Made by a program: the position numbers and the translations under genes | The notes under the pieces: generated by a model | Databases searched by the model: none | What the model saw: the letters and a program-made list of their open reading frames with translations, nothing else | What the model was told of the DNA's origin: nothing | In this document: positions 13,601 to 25,600 of the stretch, one piece after another | Position numbering within the stretch: position 1 is the first letter of the stretch | Layout: each line of letters opens with the position of its first letter | NCBI GenBank assembly: GCA_029204225.1 | Contig: CM055097.1 | Span: forward strand, 35,278,804-35,342,803 | Source: Diphasiastrum complanatum | Lineage: Eukaryota; Streptophyta; Lycopodiopsida; Lycopodiales; Lycopodiaceae | Length of the DNA: 64,000 bases | Reading direction: 5' to 3'

Positions 13601-16600
13601 TAGATCGCTGCTAGGGAGGGGCTGAACTATGAAGAATTCATCAGAAATCTCAGATTTTGCCAAAAAGTTCGATTTTTCACCAATTTTTAGGTTGTTGGAG
13701 TTGAGACATCACAACTTTTTCGGTTTTGCTCTGTTTTTCCTCAAATATGGCAGAAAGCCTTCTCACAGGAGGGCAACCTATTACATTTGTACCTTCAGCC
13801 TATTTGCAGACCTAAGTATATGCAAATTCGCATTGATTTGGGGCTGTTTTTTCACTTATTTTTAGATTTTTGGAGCCACAAGCAAATTTCCAGATTTCTC
13901 GGCAACTGTTTATCGATGGTACCTACATCAATATTGAAAATTTTCAAAATCAAGGAGAGCCTACCCCTTGCTTTCTTTTCCCTTGCTTTTATTTTCTTTC
14001 ATATTCGTTTTTGAATTTTCTTGTGCAATTTTTTTTCGAGTTGTTAACAATCTTTGACCAGTGTCCAAAATGTGCTACAGACCTTGGTGGGTGACATTCC
14101 TACGCCTTCTAATTGTCCTTCTTCTGCATGGCCTCAGTCAAAATATATGCATCATTCACCTTCTCATGTTGTTATGCCTGTTTATCCTTTCTAGGTCCAA
14201 GCTTATTCAACACACGAAGACAAAGATATCAAGCCACCTCGTTCCATAGGCACCTCCCAGCAACACACTGATAACTTTGTCGATTAGTGGTTTAGCAAGT
14301 GGGAGAGTTATTTTGAGTTGCCACGTGCATCTATTGATGAGGTGTGGCATATAAAAAAGGTTACTTACCATTTGACTGATATCATAGATAGGTGGTGGCG
14401 CAAGTTATCTGTACCCAGGATTGCTTGGTGACTTGGGTCGATTTTTGGCGCGCCTTTTGTGCTCAGTTTACTCTGCCCCATGAGCATACTCGGGCAATGG
14501 ATGCATGGCACTTGTATTTTCAGAGATTGCTTTCTGTGCAGGTGTATGCAGATGGTTATTGGGAGATCCTTATGAAGATTTTTGAGTATATTCAAAGTAG
14601 ATGCAGTTCCATGTCCTCATGTGCTGAATGAGGCTTGCAAGACCCTTGAAAATGCCATTGCAAAGGCATTGATTTATGAAGGTAGGTCAAAGGGAAAGTT
14701 CAAACGGAGTCGGCTAGCATGCCTAGTACCCAGCACCAGGGTTTCCTGGCCCAGCAAGTGGCATAGGTGTTTCTTTGAAGCCGGTGGAGGTAGAGGTGTA
14801 CCAGGGGGAGAAACGCAAAGCAAGAAAGTCGCGTCATGCCTTTGGTGGTTCTAATCTGAGGCTGCAAGATAAGGAGAAGGCAAGACTGAAGGATTATGCT
14901 ACTATTGTCTTGGTAAAGCATCTCTTTCGTGAGTACCTAAGTGTAAACATAGGAACATGCATTGCAGGCTTGTAAGATGAAGGCACTTCAGCCACCACTC
15001 CAACAGACTTGGAGTGGTTGTCCTCTTTGACACAGGCACATCCCATAACATTGTCAACTCCCAACTTGTTAAGAGGTTGAAGATTCCCATGGTACCTTCA
15101 GCCTATCGGTTCGAGATGACAAATGTCTAAAACCATAAGACTCTACAAAGGGTTTCATCTTTGGCTAGATGAAGTCCCTTTGTTTCAAGTCTAAAGTACG
15201 ATGGATGCCCAAATGCTCAGCACAAGGTATGTCATGACATTCATAAATGTCTTTATGTTTAATGGCATCATTTGGCACGCATAATTTCCCAATCTTGAAC
15301 AAAAGACCATTCCGAATGGAAAACTGACCATCTACTGTTCCACCTTTCAAAATAGAGTGAGCACCTTGTTAATCAGTCTCACCACCCTTGCTCATCATGC
15401 TCGATTGTACCTTTTGCCAAATAGTTCAAAAATAAGACCCCTTAATGAAACATAAAGAATTTTGGGAAGGAAAGTTTGTCTACTTGACCTATTCGACTCA
15501 ACCTTATTAGAGGTGCCTTTGATGTACTTCAAATTCCTACGTAAGCTCAACCCAACGTGTTTTCTGCCCCTAAGAGCATTCTGATCGCTACTTAAGAGGT
15601 TGGTGATCAGTGCAAATCATGTATTAATTACCATATAGGTAATTTTCATGGCATGAATAACCTCAAAAACTTATTTTTCTTTTGTGGTATTATGTACCTA
15701 GGGATCTAACAACCTCTTGCTTTCGAAAGCAACCAACCTACTCTCCTATAGAAGTGCTACTTCTATTGTTAATCACTTGCATTAATCTCAATGACGTAAG
15801 GTATATCTGGATTTGCAATTTGTAATACGGGTGCAAAGACAATCAACTCATTGAGTTTTTCAAATGAGCTCTGTTGCAAGTCTCTTCCCAACCATAGTTG
15901 CATAGGAATAAGATAGGGAATGCCTAGCAAGGCTCACATAATATCCCCTCAAGCACCCCTTAACCTTGACACATCCTAACGTCAACACATTGCAAGCTCA
16001 TGCACTACTGATTCTTGCCAATTGGCAATACCCTGACACATACGCAAGCAAGTACGAGGATCGTTTGAGATGTGCCACTCATACAATGGACCAAGTGTCC
16101 CAGTGAGCATATGACACGTCCTATTGACCGGTCAACCCTCCACTTTTTAAGAGGTTAGTCCAGCAGACTCTCATAAGACCCAATATCTCCTTAGCCATCT
16201 CAAATAGTCACTACAACTGATATTTACATTGCAATTGACAATTGTGTCCACAGGCCGGTGACTTAGCCATTTATAGTTGATAATTACAATTTACAATTTA
16301 CAATAGGCGAAGGGATTCAAAGTACATGTGACATGGCACCTGACAAGCATCAAACAAATCATCTATACATGGCACAGGGTATTGATGTTTAACAATGATC
16401 TTGCTTTAACCTCAATAGTCCACACACATATGCCATGATGCATCCTTCTTTTTCACAAGAATGATCGGAGAGGCAAGACGAGAATAACTAGCTTGAATTT
16501 GCCCTTTGGCCATATAATCCTCAACCATCTGTCTCATTGTCTCTTCCTCTTTTAGACTCATTCCATAAGGGGTTCTATTGACAAGAAATGATCCAAGTAT

Positions 16601-19600
16601 CAGCTCAATCTTATGTTCGACATTCCTCTTAGGAGGTGAAGCAAATGCAAGGTTCTCTAAGAACACATTTGAAAACTCCCTCCTAATCTCTTGATCCAAA
16701 TTGGCAACAATACTAATTTGCACACACTCCATGCTACTTTGGTTAGCACTAGTAGACACATCAAAACATACATGTACTCACAATGGATCCTACACAATTG
16801 CATAGTTGAAACAAGTGGTCCAGGAGTCTCGCTCTCTATGGATGGAATGAGTCACACCATCAAATCAGAACTCATACGCATGAGTATCCTAGGCCATGTG
16901 TGGCTTTTGCATCATGTGCCAGCAAAAGCCCAACACCACATCAAACCGTGGAAGCCATGTTATCTCAAAATCCAACTTTTCTGTATAACTTTGTATGGTT
17001 AGTGGAGTATCCACAATTCGGAATCCCAAATCTTTGTACCCTTTCCATCAGCCATTTCCACTATGTATTGGTCCTGCGATCGTCTGTGCTTATACCTAAA
17101 TGAGTCACATAGTCCTTCTTTAATGACTCATTTCTAGCATAGATCCACATTGTATTATGAGGATAGCAAGAGAGGATCAGATCTTGCCGCGTTGACTACT
17201 ATGGGTAACCAGCCTTGGGGACACAAGGGCATCTGGAACAAATAGAGAAAGTTTGAGGGTCAAACCAGTCAATGGCAATTTTGAAGTGACTAGAATGGCA
17301 AGGGTGTAGCCGCTCCCAAGGGCAAAGGGCTGTATGGGCAGCCTAGTGTTCAAAGAGGTCAATTTCTTTCCATGCTATCACCACAAGCAAGAATGTGCAA
17401 AAAAGGAGAAACATTTTTTTGGATGCTTGGGGTAAAGTAGGTGGAAAGAATGTCCACGTAAAGAGATGCAGACCACATACAATTTTCAATTGGATCAATT
17501 GGAAGGCCCCATGACAATGGACGAAGTCGAGCAAGAAACCAATCTTGATGTTTTGTGCCTCATAAATCAATTGTCAGGAGAGTGGACATGACTCCACTAG
17601 TACTTCTATCAAGATCAATTTGCCAAGGGTATCAATTTCCTAAGTATTCTTTTATTGTTATGTGAGGGTAGTTGTGTGGTAGAGGTGTTCAAATCTGATT
17701 TGACATTGGGTCTAATAATATAGAGAATTCAACCTTAGTGAAGTGTATCAATGTATGAAAGATTCCGAGTATCACGTATGATGTATTCTGAAAGATGAAA
17801 TTTATGTGAGTGCCTTTGTTACTCAAAAGTTTAATGTTAATGTATCACGTGTACCAAAAAAAAAGTCTCTTTCTAATCCTTGCATTGAAAATACACTTGA
17901 AGGTAAAAGTTTTAAAAGAGTTAGGACAAAATACGCTGATGTATTTCCTAAGCGGTTGCCTAAGGGTCTTCCCCCCTCTAGGGGTAGACCAGCACATGAA
18001 TCTTCTTCCCAATAGCTCTCCTATATCTCTTTTTCCCTATAGGATGAGCCCTAAGGAAGAGGATGAGGTTGCTAAGCAACTTCAGGAGTATTCACATTTG
18101 GGCCATATTCAACCCAGTAGATCTCCTTGGGAAGCTCCTGTTTGATTAGTCGGCAACAAAGATGGTAGCTTACGTCTTTGCCTTCACGCTAAGAAACTTA
18201 ATAAATGACCATCAGAAATTGTTATCCCTTACCAAGGATGGATGATCTCATGGACCGACTGAATGGTGCAAAGTATATCACCAAGTTAGACCTTAGATCG
18301 GGTTACCATCAAACAAGATTTAACGAGGGGCATGTTTCTAAAAACTGGTTTTCAAACTAGATATGGCCATTATAAATTTTTAGTTTTATTCTTTGGTCTT
18401 ACGAATGCCCCAAAACTTTTCAACGGATGATGAACAATATTTTTCATCCATATCTGGGAAAATTTGTTATGGTTCCTGGACAACATCTTAATTTACAATA
18501 GAACTCTTGAAGCACATCTTTGTATAGTCTTGAATATTCTAATAGAAAAAACTTTATAGTAAACAGTCTGAATGTGAGTTTTTCCAAACAAAACTCAAGT
18601 ACCTCATATATACGAGTTCCGATCATGGCATTGAATCGATTATGATAAATGGCCTATCTTGAAAACCATTAGAGAAGTTAAATTCTTTCTGGGCTTCACA
18701 AGTCTTTTCCATAAGTTTATTCAAGATTTTGCTAAAGTAGCAGTACCCTTAACTAATCCTCTTAAGGAGAGGGAAGAAAGCCAAAAGAAAAACCAAAAAT
18801 GGCAATAAGAAAAAAGCTTGCAGGCGTAGTAAAATCAGTCCTCCAATTGGGCGGATTGATGAATTAAATCAAAGCTTTAAGCTTTGAAATACTTAATGTA
18901 CTTAGTGTCTATAGCCCCCATACTACACATGGTCGACCCTAACAAGCCATTTTTTGTTGAAACGGATGCTAGTAATTATGTTGTAGGAACAATCCTATAT
19001 TAAGATGGTAGACCAATGGCTTTCGAAAGCAAGAAGTTGGACCCAGCTCAAAGTAGACATTCTACTTATGAGAAAAACTTTTTTTGTTGTTATCTATGAT
19101 GTCGTTGACTTGAGGGGTTCGTAAGGCTCGATGGTCAGAACTCATTCAAGAGTTAGAGTTTGACATTAAGTACTGTCGAGGTGCATCAAACTGTGTCGTT
19201 GATGCCTTGAGCCGAATTGGAGGAATTAATCAATTGTGCTTTGCTAAGATCCAATCCGAGTTATATCTTTCTGTTCGGGATCTTGGTCAAACTGACACGT
19301 TATTCGGTTGTACTTGATAAGATGTCCTGGGAGGAATTTCTAGATCTAGAAAATATCTTGGAAAGTAGGATCCCAAGAAATCCCGTGATGAGAAGATACT
19401 TTCTAATCATTCCATTAGGAATGGTTTACTTTTTGTAGAGAAAAGGTATGTGCGCCAGACATTGAGGATTTTAAGGCCCAAATCTTACATGAATGTCATG
19501 ACAATCCCAATGCGGGGCACCATGATATACAAAGAACACTTGACCTAGTTAAAAGAGAATTTTATTGTCCCAAAATGAAAGGTCACGTGGAGGCGTATGT

Positions 19601-22600
19601 TCAAAAGTGTGAACAATGCCAAGTTAGTAAAGCAAAAAGACTCAAGGCAGCTGATTTATTACATCCATTGGAAATTCCCAGCAAGAAGTGAAAAAGTATT
19701 TCCATCGATTTTGTGATCGAACTTCCTAGGACATGAAACAGACTAACTAAAGTGGCTCAACTTATTCCAACAGAGTCTATTGTCAAAGCTTCAGAGCTTG
19801 CACAACTTATTGTTGAAAAATGTTCAAGTTGAATGGGTTGTCAAACGATATTGTTAGTGATCGAGATTCCAAGTTCACTGGCAAGTTTTGGCAAGAAGTC
19901 TTTGCAACACTAGAAATGACTATTAGTCTCTCGTCAATCGGATTGGGAAAAGTACCTCCCAATGGTTGAGTCCTCATATAATAGTGCAAAACATTCTGCC
20001 ACTGGATTTAGTCCTTTTATGTTGTTACATGGCTTTTAGTCTCATTGACCAATTTTCATTCGAGTCAAAGATCTCAAGGTACAAGCTGCATCCGGTTTCT
20101 TTAGAGATATGCAAGAAGGTTGCAAGTGGCCAAAGAAAGCATAAATTGGGTCAAGAGTGAGCCTAGAGAGATCGAAGGTTGGGTGTATCTTAGAATCCCC
20201 AATTATTCCAAGGTACTTCGAACAGGGAAATGCCCTAAGCTTTCTCCACGATATAGTGGCCCTTCTAAGATTGTAAAAAAACTCCATTGGTCCACTTATT
20301 AGCTAGATCTTCCTCTTTGAACAATAGTACATCCTACATTCCATGTAAGCCATTTAAAGGAACAACTTGATGGAAAGGATAATCTTTTTCTAGAAGACGA
20401 TCTAGTAGTATTCGAGGATTTGATTGCCTTTGTACCTCCTGAACCAAAAAAGGTCGTAGATACACGACAACATAAGTTAAGAAACCATTCGGTTTATGAA
20501 TATCTGGCTAGGGACTCAAGGAGTTGTAATAATATCCTTGGTTGGCTCTAGCATCATCTAGAGAGCTTTATGTACAAGGACACGATGTATATGGTATTGT
20601 TAAATCAGGTGTCTATTAGGTACAATTGGCATTTCCATTTCACATCTCTCAAATGGGACTCATTCATGTCTGATGATTTAACTATAGGCCCTATGTTTAG
20701 AGATTTTAATTGAACCGTTCAAGGGTCAAATTGTACTCATCTCTTAGATAGAAGAGGGGACAAGAACCCAATCCTGCCACAATGCTTAGATTTGAGGCTG
20801 TTGCATAGCCTCCATTTCACTTTGGGGCAGCTCCGCATATCCTCTCATTATCTACTCAAATTGTACTAAACTCATCTCTTGGATAGAAGAGTGGACAAGA
20901 ACCCACCAATCCTGCCACAATATTTATATTTGAGGCTGTTGCATAGCCTTCGTTTCACTTTGGGGCAGCTCTGCATATCTTCTCATTAGGTACAAGGACC
21001 GACACGTTCTATGGGATTCCCAAAGAGGACAATTTGTCAACTATGTCCACCTGCATTGGGTTGTACATTGGGCCTCATTTATGAGTTTATGGACAAGATT
21101 GGAGAGACCTTTTAGTGACCGGTTCTTGATGAGCAAAGGTATATTTTTTTCTGATCTGTTTTGTGCAAATATTTTTTAAGAGTGGTTCAGCATTGTTGAG
21201 TTGTTTTTTTTGCAAAAAAATAATTACTTTTTAGGTTTCTGTAGGATGTCAGTTATTTGAGAGAAGTGGCATGACAGGTGAAATTATTTCCACAAGCACA
21301 TACAAGCAATTGCTCATTTGAGATGGACATTGGCGAGGATGTGGGGTTTGTTGATCGAGATGCCAAGATATGGGCCGAGCCTACATCAGCTGCATGCAAG
21401 CGCGCGGGGGGGGGGGGGGAGTAGGGTATGCCTAATGGATTTGAATGTTGAGCCGGAGACAGCAGTATCACAGGCAAAGGGAGCAGAGCCCTGATAGACC
21501 TAGAGGCAACGACAGAGGTAGAGGAAAAGGCAGGGGACCAGGGGTAGAGGCAAATATCTTCCTACTCGTCCATCAGTGATAGTACTGAAGAGGAATCTTG
21601 ATATGATGCTTTTGAGTCATAGGGATTTAGGGTTTATCTTCATGTCACATCATTTTATGGGTCCATTGACTATCTATCAGACTCATGCACTTGGCCATTG
21701 GCCCACTCTTGTCATATGACATACATATCAGATGGTTTATGACATGTTGATTATTCTCATGAGGCATGTGTGGAATCTAGATATTTTTCTAAGTTTTTTT
21801 ATAATTAGTTTGGTGCTTCGTGTATGTTTTGTATGACTCCTATAGTATGCATCACTACATCTGATATCAATCTGTTAAAGTTTAGAATTTTTTAAAAGAC
21901 TTCTGCAAAGGCTCCTTAATTACTCATTACTCTACATGCAAGCAGCTCAATGTACATATTGTAGTCTGTAAACTTGCATCATAGATAGACTGATTCACAA
22001 TTTACAAACTTTTACAGCCTCTGGTTGTTCTTTTAACCCCAGCACACTTTTTAAAATATAAAAAAATACACTATATTCCGATCTGGAACGACCCCATTTT
22101 CCGGAACCATTCCAGAAAGCAATGCAACATAAGCTGGAATTACATGTATACCTGCTTCTTATATTAATCTCTGACCTGTTGCAATAAAAACTACTGGAAG
22201 GAATGAAGAGGAACCTACTGGAACAAGTCACAGAAAGTCTAGTCTGAGCCTTTCCCTTTAAGTCCCTTTAGAAGCTTCAAAGAAGTACACAAAAGAAGAG
22301 ATAATGCTTCACAAAAGTCATTGGAATTTAGTTTCAATTTTTGACAAGTCTCTCGCATATAATAAGAATCACAAAGAACAGCACTAAAATCAACAGCTAC
22401 TCTGGCTGACAAGTCTCTCGCATATAATCAGAATCACAAAGAACAGCACTAAAATCAACAGTTACTCTGGCCAAATTACATTCTTGCATATGCTCTTTGG
22501 AAAAATCAAAGTAGGATGGCATACCTTGTATCCAGAGAAACTACTTGGCAAGGGCCTGTATCATTGATTATGAATTGGAAAAAACAGCTCATGATTAATA

Positions 22601-25600
22601 TCAGGCATTGCATCAAGGTAGCGCAGATACTGAAAACATATGTATCCTTTAGGAATTTTCAGAAAAAATCATCTTACCCATGTGGGCCACAGCTAGCAAG
22701 TATCAAAAAATAAAAACTATCAGTTCAACAGTCACCTGAACATAGAAAGAATTTAGCTGCATTCATAAATCTATGATTATGTACAGTTTAGCTAGTAAAA
22801 CAAGAGTAAAATCTCAACTATAAAGCAAATGCTTACGGAAAATCGACTTCAATGCGTAATTTCCCATCATCAAGTGCATAAATCAAAGACTTTGCAGCAT
22901 CTGACACCCACAAAATAGGAAGAGTGAGAATAAAATTATAGTGGCTCTACTTGTTCCAAAGTCAATGGATATGATAGGTTGAGATCAAACGATTATAGAA
23001 ATAACCAGCAGCTTTATGCTAATTATCAAATGTGCATGCAAAGCGAGTAGATAGCCTCCATGGATAGTTGAGCTACTTATCACAGACTTGTCAAGAAAAT
23101 AGCTTCAGACAAAACAAGAATGCAAACAGAGCTTGGTAATCAGAGCTCTAACCAAAACAACAGGAGCACTTCCAAACTGTCACATAGAGACTCAAGATAT
23201 GCATCTTGGTTGTAGGCTTTTGAGACCAAATAATTAACTAGATTGCACACCAACTACCAATGTTGATTGCTCAATTGGACTGACATTCTGAACAATTAGG
23301 AAGGCAACTATACCAGCTAGCGCATTTGTGGCACTGTGAAACCGGCTACTGAAAGGTTTCATGAATAAGTTGAGTTCTGAATATGCTATAAGAGTTATAC
23401 TTGGTAATATAATTACCAACATTCACAAAGAAAGATCAATTTTTGTCACACAAAACAACCATATCCAGCTCATCCAATTCATGCAATGGAGTAACTAAAT
23501 TGTACAACAACCACCAGCATCGATTGTGCAGTTGGACTAACATCTTGAATACCCAGAAAGGCGACTGAACCCAGCTCAGGCATTTGGGGCACTGTGGCTA
23601 CTGAAAGCTTTCATGAATAAATGGAGCTTCTGAATATCTTGTAAGTGTTGGACTCCTTGGCAATGTAATTGCCAACATTGACAAAAAAAAGAATCAGTTT
23701 TTGTCACACCACACAACCATATACAACTCATTCAATTCATCTTATGGTGGTGTGAAAAGATTGTTTTTTTTATCTGATCAAGGAACACAAATAGGTTGCT
23801 ACAAGAATATTTTGACAAAGGTCGCAGCAGTGAAAAGAATGGATAGGGGGAACAGAGGAATCATCAAGCCCAATGGAATCAAAGTGACGTACTTATAAGG
23901 GTGGTTGAATTAGATGGGAAGAAAAGTAGCAATTCCTCTCTTGAGAAGTTGAGATGTAGCTGGTGAAGAAAGGAACAGATGGGAGATATGTGAAGTGGTA
24001 GGTGAGCCAAACACATCAATAGAAGAGAAATCGAATGACTTGGGGAGATTGAATGAGTGTGTGGGAAAATGAGAAGTGTCAATGTTAGCAAACAAGTCTT
24101 TGTTGTCGTGATGCTTATAGTACTGCTCCGCTTCTTTCATCTTGTCCTGATCATTGTCTTTATCACTATGGTTCCCTTTGTATTCCCAGTTTCCTTGATG
24201 TTCGTTCAAGTTGTTGTCTGATGCCCATTCTTCTCAAGCATTCTCCTATTGCCACCTAGTCACGGAAGAAAAAAATTTCCCTACCCCTCCCTATCTCTCT
24301 TTTCATTGTTCTTTGGTGGCAGCAATCACCTATTGCTACGTGATAGCAAAGTTCTTGTCACGCACATTAGAGTTTTTATTGATATCTTGCAACATTAAGG
24401 AAGCTATTTGTGTTGCACCCAGTGTCAGCATTGGTTCCTTGATGGTTATACTAGTAAATTCATGTGGCATTCTTGGTCCATAAGACTAGATTGGTGTAGC
24501 TTACAGATGTGCTGTTCTATGACACTCCTCACGATTGGCATGCTTGGCCCGTATCACAAAGTTTCACATCAAAATTCAACAAATATTCTTTATTGCATGG
24601 CCTCCATTCTTGCGTTTCGGACATAGTTCAGCATCTATCATTTTTTGGCTACTCATTCATCATATGCATGTTCTTGTGATCTACATTTTTGGTCTTGCCT
24701 TACAAAGATATGCATCTCTTCTACATGCTGCCAACTAGAAGCTCTAGAAGCTCATTGCATAGGAGCCAAATTAAAGATAGGTTGGTTTCTCATTTGAGCA
24801 AGAAAGTGTGCGGAAACAAATGTTTTTTGTTTATTTGGACAAAGTGGACATGCCAAATTCCATCATAACTATGAGGGGAGATAGGCAATCGGAAAGTTGG
24901 CAACTAGACATGCTCCATGATTTCAGCTCCAATTACTAGCAATAGCCAAGCTTCATGCCCAACTCACGATGTTGGCCCTAGAGACCAATCAATGTCGATG
25001 TGAATGTACCTTGTCAAGAGGAGAATTATATAAAGAAACCAAAATATGTTATTTTGGCTTTGATAGTCTTGTGATTTTTGTGTTTCTTAGTGATGATGAC
25101 AAGAAATTTCATACGAAATCAACCCACTTGTGTTTTGTATCAATCCTCCAAGCTCTTTCTGTGTCTGTAGTTCATGTATTATAGTTGATGATGACATGTT
25201 TTTGCCGCGTCCAAATCATATGTGTATTTAACCACACCTTGGAGAACACATAGATTCTTCTTGGGGTTTTATGTCCAACACATCACTTGCTACTAGCCCA
25301 AGTAGACATCAACCAGCGTTGAGGTTGAATCGGTTCAGATTTGAACTAACATCGAACACACAAGAATTTATTGGTGATTCTGAGTAGATCCAACACAGAT
25401 AACCTAAGGAATTGGACCCTGGCCTTGCCACCATCCCAAGTGGCAAGTAGTAATGCTTGAACAAATCTGTACCACCTACAAACATGCATGGAGTACCGGA
25501 AGACCAAAGTAAATAAAAGCTGCAGATTAGTTGGATCACGACCGAGAGAATAAACAAAAGGATCAATGTCGTAGTGAATCTTGTAAGCTGGAGTTGTTGG

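Larger units (their letters stand above)
17341..20570 (+). mobile_element. Chromoviral Ty3/gypsy retrotransposon, decayed
   Basis: The domains run in order. They are a nucleocapsid-like Cys/His stretch (about 17370-17470), a protease with FDIGSNN (about 17695), RT from [19 protein letters not shown] (about 18045), RNase H with [15 protein letters not shown] (about 18953-19000), integrase (19480-20250), and a chromodomain near 20445-20500 reading [17 protein letters not shown]. Stops and shifts are frequent throughout. Chromodomains mark the Ty3 chromovirus lineage, which integrates into heterochromatin. It lies in intron 3 of the DUF1995 gene. Confidence 0.75.
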
